Assembly (NCBI GenBank): GCA_946481475.1 | Contig: CAMLOB010000061.1 | Span: 1-12,138, forward strand | From: an uncultured Chlorobiota bacterium | GTDB lineage: Bacteria; Bacteroidota; Kapaibacteriia; OLB7 | DNA: 12,138 nucleotides | Direction: 5' to 3' | Shown: positions 1 through 7,608 of the stretch, piece after piece | How positions within the stretch are numbered: position 1 is the first letter of the stretch | Layout: each line of letters starts with the position of its first letter | Position numbers and translations under genes: made by a program | Notes under the pieces: generated by a model | What the model was told of the DNA's origin: nothing | The model's input: only the letters and a program-made list of their open reading frames with translations | The model's database searches: none

Positions 1-349
1 CAGCGTCTGCTACCACGCGTCCGGCTTCCCCGGCCCGTACCTGAACTACCAGCGGGGAGCCATCGCACTGGCACAGAAAGATTACCCGAAGGCCGTGGAA
101 TACGGCGAGGCCCTGCTCGGCTTCGACTCCACTCTCTCCGAACCGTATCTCCTGCTGATCAGCATTGCGCTTGAGCAGGAGGATTATCCCGCCCTGGCCG
201 AATATCTGGAGCGGATGCAGTTGAGCGGAGCGGACGAAATCGCCTTCGAGAACATCGATGCCGATCCGGTTCTGGCCGGCTTCGCCGCGTCGCCGGAATA
301 CAGGGAACTGGAACGGAAATACAGACAGGAAACCCCGGCATACGAGTGA
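1..349 (+). CDS. TPR-type protein, C-terminal part (5' end outside the window)
   Basis: The reading frame is open from base 2 and ends at TGA 347-349, giving the last 115 residues of a longer protein. A GTG at base 95 could be read as a start, but the same frame continues upstream without a stop and with the same helical character, so the true start lies outside the window. The segment with NYQRGAIALAQKDYPKAVEY has the spacing and small/aromatic pattern of a tetratricopeptide repeat, and the next stretch (PYLLLISIALEQEDYPALA) looks like a second. The tail has the pattern ADPVLAGFAASPEYREL, which is common at the ends of TPR proteins. TPR regions form helical scaffolds for protein-protein contacts. 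The partner, the N-terminal domain and the cellular location cannot be seen. The stop codon lies 7 bp before the hairpin that terminates the opposing gene. Confidence 0.75.
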   Translation, partial: SVCYHASGFPGPYLNYQRGAIALAQKDYPKAVEYGEALLGFDSTLSEPYLLLISIALEQEDYPALAEYLERMQLSGADEIAFENIDADPVLAGFAASPEYRELERKYRQETPAYE

Positions 350-351
350 AC

Positions 352-396
352 AAAAAACGGATGGAGACGAATCCGCGCCGATCCGTCTCCATCCGT
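352..396 (-). terminator. Intrinsic terminator for outer-membrane protein A
   Basis: Bases 357-369 (ACGGATGGAGACG) and 384-396 (CGTCTCCATCCGT) form a perfect 13-bp stem around a 14-nt loop. On the minus strand the stem is followed at once by six T residues (A-run 352-357 on the plus strand), the classic Rho-independent arrangement. It lies 33 bp beyond the stop codon of the minus-strand barrel gene. For the plus-strand TPR gene the same hairpin lacks a proper U-tract, but it may still stop or protect that transcript. Confidence 0.88.
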
Positions 397-428
397 TGTA
401 TCCGTGTACGATTTCTCTGCCGGCTCTG

Positions 429-2927
429 TCAGAACCCGACGCCTGCCGGAGTTCCTCCCCCCTCTCCCTCGCCACCGTCGCGACGCTGACGGCGACGCTG
501 CTGCATCTGATCCTGCTGACCGAAGTTCCACGAGAACGTAAGTGTCCCGCGCCGTGATTCCCATTTGCGGTTTACCTCTACGTAGTAGCTGGGATCGTCA
601 CGCATCAGATCGAATTTCATCGTGTTGAAAATATCGCTTACCCGCAGACTGAGACTTGCCCGCTTCTCCAGGAACGTCGCCTTCAGCGCTCCGTCCAGCG
701 ACTGCATGGCGGTAATCTCTCCGCGACTGATCTTGATCGGCGCGCGGTAGAAGTAGTTCGTCTGAAAGTCGAGCCAGGGGAGACTCGTCAGCGTGGCGTT
801 CGCACTTGCGGACCATCCGAAAGCGTTGTTCGCCAGATCGGTCTCGACGTTGCTTCCATCCAGATCAAACTGATAGAGACTGAGATTTGCAAAGCCTCTG
901 AGCCGGTCCTTCACGCGGAACGTCCCCACAACTTCGGCACCGTACGTCTGGGTGGTGGCAAAATTTTCCCAGGTAGCCGTCGAGACGCCGTTGCTGTCGA
1001 CCGTCAACCAGCGTTCGATCAGATCGGTCGAGTAGCGATAGTAAGGGGAAACGCTGACCGATCCCCAGGAGGTGAACTGATTGAAGCCGAGCTCGATCGC
1101 GTCGATGTATTCCGGACGGAGATAGGGGTTCCCCTGACGCAGATTCAGGCGGTCTTCATACTGCGGGAACGGATTCAGTCGCCAGACTCCCGGACGATTG
1201 ATCCGTCTGCTGTAGGAGGCGCGAAGCCGGGTGGCCTCTCCCAGAGAGTAGGAGGCCGAGGCGCTCGGAAAGAGACTGAAATAATCGTTCTCGAAGGTCT
1301 CGTCGGTCGTCACCAGATCGAAATCGGTCAGCGCCTGTTCGGCCCGCAGACCGACCTGCGCGTCGAGCTTGCCGAACTGATGGTTGTAGATGGCGTAGGC
1401 CGCGTGGATATGTTCGTCGTAGATGAATTCATTGTTCAGATCGACATCCGGCTGGAACTCACCGGCAACCGGATTGAAGCTTTCGGAATAGTACGTGTTG
1501 TTGATCCGCGTCAGGTCTCCCTTGTACCCGGTCTCCAGTCTCCCCTTCTCGCCGATCGGCCTGATATAATCCACCCGGAAGGTCCCCCCGAAGTTCCTGT
1601 CGTTGTTCTCGGTCAACTGGCGCGCCACCACCGAATCGCTTGCGAACTCGCCGTTCAGGCGTTCGGTATAGTTTCCGTCCCCTTCATCATCATCGCTGAA
1701 GTAGCGGGCCTCCACGGAGAACTCGTGGTTCGACGCCTGCTTGATCCAGCGGTAGGCCAGCGTGTAGTCCATGTTGAATCCGCCCCGACTGTTCGGACTG
1801 TTCCTCAGCGTGCTGTCCGTTTCGCTCCCCCCCTGCTCCCTGATCGCATAGGAAATCCGGTCATCCCCCTGTCCGGAACGGTGACTGAGCAGTGCGGTCA
1901 GCGAAAGGGAGTTGACGTCATTGATCGCGTAGTCGAGCGTGGTGTTCAGGACGTGGGAGCGATGGAGGCTGCTGCCGGAGAAATCCTGGTTCAGGATCGT
2001 TACCGGGTCGGCCAGACGGTTCTCCCGGTAGACGATCCCCTCGGCATCCCACTCTCCGTAGTTGAAGCTGTAGCTGGAGAAGAGGGTCAGCTTGTTCTTC
2101 CGCCAGTTCAGCGATCCGCCGGCATTGTAGCTGTCTCCCGTTCCGGCACTCAGGTTGACGCTTCCGCTGACCCCTCCCTGATCCTTCCGCTTCTCCAGCA
2201 CGATGTTGATAATGCCGGCCATGCCGTCCGGATCGTACTTCGCCGACGGATTCGGAATCACCTCGACACTTTTGACCATATCGGCCGGAAGCCCCTTCAG
2301 ATAGGCCGAAAGAGCCTCGCCGCTGATCGGGACCGGACGGTCGTTGATATGAACGGCCACGTTCTGGCTCCCCCGCAGACTGACGTTGTCGTCGATGTCG
2401 ACTTCGACCTGCGGCACGGTCTTCAGCACGTCGATGGCGTTTCCTCCGGCGGTGACCGGCTGATTCTCGACGTTGTAGACCGTCCGGTCGGAACGGAACT
2501 CGATGTCGGAACGCTCTCCGGTCTTCGTCACCCCTTCGGTCTCGAAGTCTTCGTCCGGCTGCATCCGGATCGTCCCGAAGTCGAACTTCATGGCGCTCCG
2601 GGTGATCTCGACCGACGGGATAACCTGCGGCAGGTAGCCGAGTGCATTGATTTTCAGATAGTATGAACCGGGCGGAAGTCCCTCAAGCGCGATCGTCCCG
2701 TCCCCTCTGGTTGCCGCTCCGGTCACCAGCGTGGAATCGGCACTCTTCCAGATGGCGACGGTCGCCCCCGGAATCGGCTCTCCCGTATCATCTCCGGTAA
2801 TGGTGCCGACAAGACTGCCGGAGGGCATCATCCCTCTCCCTCCCGGCTGTGCGCGAAGCATTGCAGGAAGCGCAAGGGAGATGAGGAGAGCGGCGGCAAG
2901 AACGTAATTGCGAATATGCTGTTTCAT
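429..2927 (-). CDS. Outer-membrane beta-barrel protein A (TonB-receptor-like, OMP_b-brl_3 type)
   Basis: An 832-residue protein. Residues 1-26 form a signal peptide (KQHIR, then a hydrophobic core, then LRA before Gln27). Residues about 38-122 are a carboxypeptidase-regulatory-like beta-sandwich (GEPIPGATV, EGLPPGSYYLKI). Residues about 138-245 form a TonB-receptor-type plug (DVLKTVPQVEV, SLRGSQNV, IPNPSAKYDPDGMAGIINIV). The rest is a barrel with the family hallmark SRRINRPGVWRLNPF at 573-587 and GNPYLRPEY at 599-607. I see no clear TonB box. The start at 2927 is chosen because it opens the signal peptide; the frame stays open upstream to 3176 but reads as non-coding there. No Shine-Dalgarno is evident, as is usual in Bacteroidota. 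The last barrel strand (GTLTFSWNFG) is followed by about 29 Arg- and Gly-rich residues. It probably inserts in the outer membrane; the substrate is unknown. A paralogue lies at 5019-7526. Confidence 0.9.
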   Translation of the reverse strand: MKQHIRNYVLAAALLISLALPAMLRAQPGGRGMMPSGSLVGTITGDDTGEPIPGATVAIWKSADSTLVTGAATRGDGTIALEGLPPGSYYLKINALGYLPQVIPSVEITRSAMKFDFGTIRMQPDEDFETEGVTKTGERSDIEFRSDRTVYNVENQPVTAGGNAIDVLKTVPQVEVDIDDNVSLRGSQNVAVHINDRPVPISGEALSAYLKGLPADMVKSVEVIPNPSAKYDPDGMAGIINIVLEKRKDQGGVSGSVNLSAGTGDSYNAGGSLNWRKNKLTLFSSYSFNYGEWDAEGIVYRENRLADPVTILNQDFSGSSLHRSHVLNTTLDYAINDVNSLSLTALLSHRSGQGDDRISYAIREQGGSETDSTLRNSPNSRGGFNMDYTLAYRWIKQASNHEFSVEARYFSDDDEGDGNYTERLNGEFASDSVVARQLTENNDRNFGGTFRVDYIRPIGEKGRLETGYKGDLTRINNTYYSESFNPVAGEFQPDVDLNNEFIYDEHIHAAYAIYNHQFGKLDAQVGLRAEQALTDFDLVTTDETFENDYFSLFPSASASYSLGEATRLRASYSRRINRPGVWRLNPFPQYEDRLNLRQGNPYLRPEYIDAIELGFNQFTSWGSVSVSPYYRYSTDLIERWLTVDSNGVSTATWENFATTQTYGAEVVGTFRVKDRLRGFANLSLYQFDLDGSNVETDLANNAFGWSASANATLTSLPWLDFQTNYFYRAPIKISRGEITAMQSLDGALKATFLEKRASLSLRVSDIFNTMKFDLMRDDPSYYVEVNRKWESRRGTLTFSWNFGQQDQMQQRRRQRRDGGEGEGGGTPAGVGF

Positions 2928-3409
2928 AAAAGGTCTGTGGTTTCTCGATTTCAGTCGGCAACGTGTACGAACGGAACATCCGCGATCCGGCTGGAGGGTC
3001 GTCCGCAACGGGTCGCCTCTACGGGAAGTCTGCGACAAGGATTCAGTCTGCCGGACTGCCTGCCCTTTTGTGCGGGTTCGGACGAAGTCGGGAAGGGAGG
3101 GTTCCCTTTCACCGGTTGCGGATTGCGACTTCTGCACGTTTCGATCACTCAAGGAATACACGCAAAGCGCATTCAAGCACTCAAGTCCGCAGGCGAGATA
3201 ACAGAAAGAAGAGACATCACGACAGGACAGGAACTCCGGAAGAAATCAGAGGGTTTTCTCCTCACTTACAGTCTGCACAGAAAGAATCGGTTTCGGCACA
3301 ATTATCCGGAGAAACCATCAGAGACTTGACAGAGAAAACGAATCCCTTTAATTTCACGCTTACCCTCATGTTCCTGAACAGTCTCTCTCATATCTTCTTC
3401 AGGGAAGCC
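2928..3409. other. 482-bp divergent intergenic region, no gene supported
   Basis: This spacer separates the starts of barrel A (minus) and the MarR/GNAT gene (plus), so both promoters should lie in it. All overlapping open frames here are short or are extensions of the flanking genes, and none has a protein-like composition. A promoter-like sequence for the plus gene lies at 3326-3354. No TAnnTTTG-type element was found for barrel A. An imperfect repeat built on TCCGGA occurs at 3235-3251 and 3305-3323. A small hairpin (AAGGGA/TCCCTT, 3093-3108) has no terminator context. Confidence 0.6.
3326..3354 (+). promoter_or_regulatory. Candidate promoter for the MarR/GNAT gene
   Basis: TTGACA (3326-3331), a 17-bp spacer and TAATTT (3349-3354) match the sigma-70 layout well. 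Read in the Bacteroidota way, TTG at 3326-3328 and TAATTTCA at 3349 keep the -33/-7 distance but match TAnnTTTG only in part. Transcription would begin near 3361, leaving a leader of about 50 nt before the chosen start codon at 3410. Confidence 0.45.
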
Positions 3410-4342
3410 ATGACGGACAAGACCACACTTGTCGGGCGTATCGAAGCAGTGCGGCGCTTCAATCGGTTCTACACGCGGAAGATCGGTGTTCTGGGAGAAG
3501 GGTTGCTGAGCAGCGCTTTCTCACTGGCCGAAGCACGTCTGCTCTACGAACTGGCCCATCGAGAGGAAACCACGGTAAAAGAACTGAGCCGCGATCTGGA
3601 ACTGGAACCGGGATATCTGGGACATCTGCTGCGGGGTCTGCGCAGAGACGGTCTGCTCCGGAGCAGACCGTCCGATGCCGATGCAGGACCGGATCTGCTG
3701 TCGCTGACCGAGTCGGGACAGGAAGCATTTGCCGAACTCAACGCCGATTCGCGCAAACGGATCGGTGAACTGCTGAACGGACTGTCCGACGCCGAGCAAG
3801 AACGACTGATCGAAGCGGTGGAGACGATCCGGGACCTTCTGGGGGGAGAACCGGAACGGAAAGCTCCCTATATCATCCGCTTCCCGCAACCGGAAGATAT
3901 GGAATGGATCGTCCGGCGACACGGCAGTCTCTACGCCGAAGAGTATGGCTGGGACAACCGATTCGAGAGACTGGTGGCCGATGTGGTTGCGGAGTTTGTG
4001 CAGAGACACGACCCGGAGTGGGAACGTTGCTGGATAGCCGAGAAGGAAGGGATCAATGTCGGTTCGGTCTGTCTGGTAAAGAAGTCGGAGACGACCGCAC
4101 AGTTACGGCTGCTGCTGGTGGAACCGTCGGCGCGGGGACTGGGGATCGGTCGACGTCTGGTGCGGGAATGCACACGTTTTGCAAAGGAACGGGGCTATAC
4201 AAAGATCACGCTCTGGACGAACAGTATCCTGAGCAACGCCCGGAGCATTTATGAGAAGGAAGGATACCGGCTGGTGAAGGAAGATCCGCACGATCGATTC
4301 GGCAAGGAACTGATCGGACAGTACTGGGAGTTGGATCTGTAG
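3410..4342 (+). CDS. Fused MarR-type regulator and GNAT N-acetyltransferase
   Basis: A 310-residue protein with two domains. Residues about 1-145 are a MarR-like winged helix: the SLAEARLLYEL helix (38-48), TTVKELSRDLELEPGYLGHLLRGL as recognition-helix region (54-77), then the wing and the LTESGQEAF helix (99-107). Residues about 153-310 are a GNAT acetyltransferase: LRLLLVEPSARGLGIGRRLV carries the acetyl-CoA loop R242-G-L-G245-I-G247, followed by ITLWTNSILSNARSIYEKEGY, the usual GNAT C-terminal motif. This fusion architecture is known in many bacteria, typically at about this length. The start at 3410 is preferred because AGGGA lies a few bases upstream and the MarR helix begins soon after; ATG 3368 in the same frame would add 14 residues but leave almost no leader. 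It is divergent from barrel A, which may be a target, but that is inference. The substrate is unknown. It ends 12 bp from the convergent NTF2-like gene. Confidence 0.88.
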   Translation: MTDKTTLVGRIEAVRRFNRFYTRKIGVLGEGLLSSAFSLAEARLLYELAHREETTVKELSRDLELEPGYLGHLLRGLRRDGLLRSRPSDADAGPDLLSLTESGQEAFAELNADSRKRIGELLNGLSDAEQERLIEAVETIRDLLGGEPERKAPYIIRFPQPEDMEWIVRRHGSLYAEEYGWDNRFERLVADVVAEFVQRHDPEWERCWIAEKEGINVGSVCLVKKSETTAQLRLLLVEPSARGLGIGRRLVRECTRFAKERGYTKITLWTNSILSNARSIYEKEGYRLVKEDPHDRFGKELIGQYWELDL

Positions 4343-4354
4343 AGGACCGAAGAC

Positions 4355-4747
4355 TCAGAGTTCGTTCGACTCATCCGATTCATCCAGTCCCCCAGCTTCC
4401 AGCGCCGCATCCAGATCCTCGAAACGTTCAACTACTGCAACGCGCTCATCTTCCACGCAAAACCGGGAAGCGACCCTCGCCTCGCCGATAAAGTCCCCTG
4501 TCTCGACCGATCTCCAGACCCCATACTGTTCCACCACCACAGTCCTCCCCCGCACAAACGTGCGTCCCGATTCCAGCGTCAGTCCGGCCCGGGCAAGCCA
4601 GTCGTGCAGGAGATCAATGCCGCGACCGGAACCGCGGGGACCGACGATTTCTATATCCGGATTCGACAACTCGTTCAGGCGTTCGACATCCCGTTGGTTG
4701 GCGGCTTCGATCCAGGCAAGGACAACGGCAAGTGGTGTTTTTTTCAT
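4355..4747 (-). CDS. NTF2/SnoaL-like protein
   Basis: A 130-residue cytoplasmic protein with no signal peptide. The opening PLAVVLAWIEAANQRDVERL followed by ELSNPDIEIVGPRGSGRG is the characteristic start of small SnoaL/NTF2-like proteins, with helix, then the first strands of the cone-shaped alpha+beta barrel. The end of the domain has VASRFCVEDERVAVVERFEDLDAALE. The length is normal for the family. Members range from enzymes acting on small hydrophobic substrates to non-catalytic binding proteins, so no reaction is assigned. The last residues (GLDESDESNEL) are acidic and probably disordered. The gene converges on the MarR/GNAT gene with 12 bp between stop codons, and no terminator hairpin is evident there. 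A tandem GGTTGTCGG pair (4757-4765 and 4769-4777, plus strand) lies just upstream of its start. Confidence 0.82.
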   Translation of the reverse strand: MKKTPLAVVLAWIEAANQRDVERLNELSNPDIEIVGPRGSGRGIDLLHDWLARAGLTLESGRTFVRGRTVVVEQYGVWRSVETGDFIGEARVASRFCVEDERVAVVERFEDLDAALEAGGLDESDESNEL

Positions 4748-4800
4748 AGTGCTTCAGGTTGTCGGGGTGGTTGTCGGAATTGACGGGAGATGTTGGTTGT

Positions 4801-4884
4801 GAGCAGTCAGCTATGAGCTATGAGCAGTCAGCTATGAGCTGGGAGCGGTCAGCTATGAGCTGGGAGCGGTTAGCTATGAGCTTC
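4801..4884. repeat. Array of twelve 7-bp repeats, unit NAGCNNN
   Basis: The sequence divides without any indel into twelve heptamers, each with AGC at positions 2-4: gagcagt, cagctat, gagctat, gagcagt, cagctat, gagctgg, gagcggt, cagctat, gagctgg, gagcggt, tagctat, gagcttc. Higher-order copies are visible: a 21-bp block of gagctgg, gagcggt, [c/t]agctat occurs twice in succession at 4836-4856 and 4857-4877. It lies in the spacer between the starts and ends of two minus-strand genes, outside any coding region. The pattern resembles the heptameric short tandem repeats known from cyanobacteria and seen in other phyla; the function is unknown. Confidence 0.9.
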
Positions 4885-4908
4885 AGGAAGAGGGCTTTCC
4901 GATGCCTT

Positions 4909-4957
4909 GAGTTCAGAATTTTGCCTTCCGACTCTTGACTTCCGACTCTCCAACTCC
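4909..4957. repeat. Second, weaker 7-bp periodic array
   Basis: Seven heptamers run in register: gagttca, gaatttt, gccttcc, gactctt, gacttcc, gactctc, caactcc. Most begin with GA and have T at position 4. The unit differs from that of the first array, and the two arrays are out of phase, separated by 24 bp. The array lies 3' of barrel B, whose transcript would read through it. Confidence 0.65.
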
Positions 4958-5018
4958 CCTCACCCCGCAACGCCAACCCTCGGCCCCTCGGAAAGAACAC
5001 CTCCCCACTCTTCAACCA

Positions 5019-7526
5019 TCAATCCCCGAAATCTATACCTGTCGGCCCCTCCGGTCCCCGCTCTCCTTCTCCGCTCCCTTCCCTCCGCCGCCGGTTCTCT
5101 TCCTGTCCGAAATTCCAACTGAAGGAGAGCCAGGCAGTACGAGTATCTCTTCTATGCTCCAGCTCAAGATAGTAATCCTTGCCGTCACGCTGGATGGAAA
5201 ATCCCCGCGTGTTGAACAGATCGCTGATACGGAGCGAAAGACTGGCCCGGTCATCCAGGAACGACTGTTTCAGGGCAAGGTCGGCGCCGTGCATGGCGTC
5301 GATGCGACCGTCGGCGATGTCGAACGGGGCGCGGTAGAAGTAGGAGAACTGGACATCGAGATCGGTAAAGAGCGTCAGCGTACCGTTCATCCGACCGGAC
5401 CAACTGAAGGCGTCGTTCGAAAGATCGGATTCGACATTGGAGGCATCGGTCACCACCCGATAGGCACTGAGATTGACGAAGCCGCTGAACCGCTTCCCGA
5501 CCCTGTACGTTCCGACAAATTCCGCACCGTAGGAGTCGGACTCGTCGAAGTTCGCGAACGTGAGCGTGGAGACGCCGGAACTGTCGAGCGTGAAGTATCG
5601 CTCGATCTCATTGGTCGTTCGCCGGAAGTAGGGGGTAAGGCTGAGCGTTCCCCAGCCGGTGAACTGGTTGAGACTGAGCTCGACCGAATGGATATACTCG
5701 GGCAACAGGTAGGGATTGCCGGTCCGCAGGTTCAACCGGTCCTCGAACTGCGGGAACGGATTCAACTGCCGCACCCACGGACGCCGGATACGCTGGCTGT
5801 AGGAAGCGCGCAGCCGTGTCTGGTCGGCCAGGCTGTAGGAGAAGGCGGCACTCGGAAAGAGACTGAAGTAATTGTTCTCGAAACTCTCGTCGGTCGTCAC
5901 CAGATTGAAATCGGTCATGGCCTGCTCGGCCCGCAACCCGAGTTGAGCTTCCAGCGGACCGAAGGAGTTGGCATAGATCAGATAGAGCGAATGGAGCTGT
6001 TGATCGTAGACGAAACGATTGTTCAGATCGACATCGGGCTGGAATTCCCCGGCACTCTGATTGAATGTCTCGGAGTAGAAATCGTTGTCCACACGATTCA
6101 GCTCCCCTTTATACCCGGTCTCCAGTCGTCCCTTCTCTCCAAGAGGGCGCACATAGTCGATCTGGAAGGTTCCTTCCCGGTTCATTTCATCGGATCTGCT
6201 GTTCTGTCGCTCGACAACCGAATCGCGATCTCCCGACAGATACTCCAGAAAATCGCTCTCCTCCTCCTCGCCGTTCGTGTTATATCTGGCCTCCACCGAC
6301 AGTTCGTGTCGTCCCGGCTCCTTCTTCCAGAAGTAGCCGAGCGCCAGGTCAACGCTATGCTCATCCTCGTTCTCCGGACTGAGCCGGATGGTCTGGGAAG
6401 TGGTCTCCCCGAGACTGTTCAATTCCGTATAGTTCACCTGTTCGGCATCGTCGCCGGAGCGGAGGCTGAGAAGCGAGGTGAACGAAAGCGTGTTAACGTC
6501 GTCGAGCAGATATTGAAACGTAGAGTTGAGCGAATGGGAGCGTCTTAACCGTTCCGATTCGGATGTCTGGTCCAGCGCAGTCACCGGTTCGGCAATTCTG
6601 TTCTCGCGATACATCACCCGCTCGGATTCCCGCTCGTCGTACCGGAAGCTGTAGCTGTTGTAGAGGTTCATCCGGTCCGACCTCCAGTTCAGCGACCCGG
6701 AGACGTTGTAGCTGTTGGTGGTTCCGGCACTCAGCGTAAGATTTCCGCTCAGATTATCTTCCTTCTTCTCGTTCTTCAGAACGATGTTCAGGATGCCGGC
6801 CATACCGTCCGGATCGTATTTTGCCGAGGGATTCGGGATGATCTCGATACTCTTGATATCGTTTGCGGAGAGTCCGCGAAGGAATCCGGCAAGGGCTTCA
6901 CCACTGAGAGGAACCGTGCGACCATTCAGGAGGACCACCACGTTCTGGCTTCCCCGCAGACTGATGTTATCGTCGATATCGACCTCGATCTGGGGAACGT
7001 TCTTCAGGACATCGACGGCATCTCCTCCGGCGGTGACCGGCTGATCTTCCACATTGTAGATCGTCCGATCGGCACGGAACTCGATATCGGATCGTTCGGC
7101 CGTCACGGTGACCCCTTCCTGCAAATCCTCGGCCGACAGAAGTCGGATCGTTCCCAGATCAACCGCTATTCCTCCCGGCCTCACTGTGACGTTGTCCACC
7201 TGCAGATCCTGAAACCCGAGCGAACTGATCCTTGCGTAATACTGTCCGGGAGGAAGTCCCTCGATAGTAAACATTCCATCGGCTCTGCTCACCCCTCCGG
7301 TCACAAGCGAAGAGTCGCTAACCCTCCACAGTGCAACGGTCGCGCCGGGAATCGGTTCACCCGCATCATCATCGACAACCGTACCGATTACCTTTCCCTC
7401 CGCCTGAGCTCTCCCCCCGCCACCCGTTCCTCTGCCGGTCGGCTGAGCCGGAAGATCGGTTGCGATCAGGAGAAGAACAAGGAGAGGAAAGAGTCTGGTC
7501 AAAACACATCGGAACTTCAGCATCAT
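5019..7526 (-). CDS. Outer-membrane beta-barrel protein B (TonB-receptor-like, OMP_b-brl_3 type)
   Basis: An 835-residue paralogue of barrel A with the same architecture. The signal peptide is residues 1-27 (KFRCVLTRLF, hydrophobic run, LPA before Gln28), followed by a Gly-rich linker. The carboxypeptidase-regulatory-like domain covers about 45-130 (GEPIPGATVALW, EGLPPGQYYARI). The plug is about 144-250 (DVLKNVPQIEV, IPNPSAKYDPDGMAGI). The barrel contains SQRIRRPWVRQLNPF at 577-591 and GNPYLLPEY at 603-611. The final strand AWLSFSWNFG is followed by about 28 mostly charged and Gly-rich residues. Two adjacent ATG codons (7526 and 7523) could start it; the frame is open to 7649, but the signal peptide marks the start. 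The plug differs from barrel A at 25 of 107 positions by hand count. No TonB box was recognised. The substrate is unknown; uptake of a nutrient or adhesion/export are both possible. Confidence 0.9.
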   Translation of the reverse strand: MMLKFRCVLTRLFPLLVLLLIATDLPAQPTGRGTGGGGRAQAEGKVIGTVVDDDAGEPIPGATVALWRVSDSSLVTGGVSRADGMFTIEGLPPGQYYARISSLGFQDLQVDNVTVRPGGIAVDLGTIRLLSAEDLQEGVTVTAERSDIEFRADRTIYNVEDQPVTAGGDAVDVLKNVPQIEVDIDDNISLRGSQNVVVLLNGRTVPLSGEALAGFLRGLSANDIKSIEIIPNPSAKYDPDGMAGILNIVLKNEKKEDNLSGNLTLSAGTTNSYNVSGSLNWRSDRMNLYNSYSFRYDERESERVMYRENRIAEPVTALDQTSESERLRRSHSLNSTFQYLLDDVNTLSFTSLLSLRSGDDAEQVNYTELNSLGETTSQTIRLSPENEDEHSVDLALGYFWKKEPGRHELSVEARYNTNGEEEESDFLEYLSGDRDSVVERQNSRSDEMNREGTFQIDYVRPLGEKGRLETGYKGELNRVDNDFYSETFNQSAGEFQPDVDLNNRFVYDQQLHSLYLIYANSFGPLEAQLGLRAEQAMTDFNLVTTDESFENNYFSLFPSAAFSYSLADQTRLRASYSQRIRRPWVRQLNPFPQFEDRLNLRTGNPYLLPEYIHSVELSLNQFTGWGTLSLTPYFRRTTNEIERYFTLDSSGVSTLTFANFDESDSYGAEFVGTYRVGKRFSGFVNLSAYRVVTDASNVESDLSNDAFSWSGRMNGTLTLFTDLDVQFSYFYRAPFDIADGRIDAMHGADLALKQSFLDDRASLSLRISDLFNTRGFSIQRDGKDYYLELEHRRDTRTAWLSFSWNFGQEENRRRREGSGEGERGPEGPTGIDFGD

Positions 7527-7569
7527 CAATCGGTCTTCAGTCTGTCTTTGTGATAGATATCCTTGATAA

Positions 7570-7608
7570 CGGCAGGAAGCAGGAACACGCTCAGGCGCTT
7601 CCCTGCCG
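7570..7608 (-). other. Hairpin in the leader region of outer-membrane protein B
   Basis: CGGCAGGAAGC (7570-7580) pairs with GCTTCCCTGCCG (7597-7608) with one bulged base and a 16-nt loop. It begins 44 bp upstream of the minus-strand start at 7526, inside the 243-bp spacer after the M48-like gene. It could be a leader structure of barrel B or a factor-dependent or weak terminator for the gene upstream. It has no following T-run, so an intrinsic terminator is unlikely. Confidence 0.4.

Noticed and set aside
1380..2666. 428-codon plus-strand frame opposite barrel A
   Set aside because: It is antisense to a gene with a clear signal peptide and domain order. Its translation is Val/Arg/Asp-rich with no domain, and the similar frame opposite barrel B is explained by the two barrels being paralogues.
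3093..3108. Small hairpin AAGGGA/TCCCTT in the divergent spacer
   Set aside because: Six base pairs with a 4-nt loop and no T-run or neighbouring gene end; likely chance.
2928..3176. Upstream extension of barrel A by 83 codons
   Set aside because: The signal peptide begins at the ATG at 2927; the extension would bury it and reads as non-coding.
2963..3409. Upstream extension of the MarR/GNAT gene by 149 codons
   Set aside because: The extension is Arg/Ser-rich with no domain and passes through the candidate promoter; the ATG at 3410 has a ribosome-binding site and opens the MarR domain.
4801..4957. CRISPR array
   Set aside because: The repeat units are 7 bp with no spacers between them and no cas genes nearby.
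4935..6548. 537-codon plus-strand frame opposite barrel B
   Set aside because: It is antisense to a well-supported gene, has a low-complexity start and no recognisable domain; long antisense frames are expected in GC-rich DNA.
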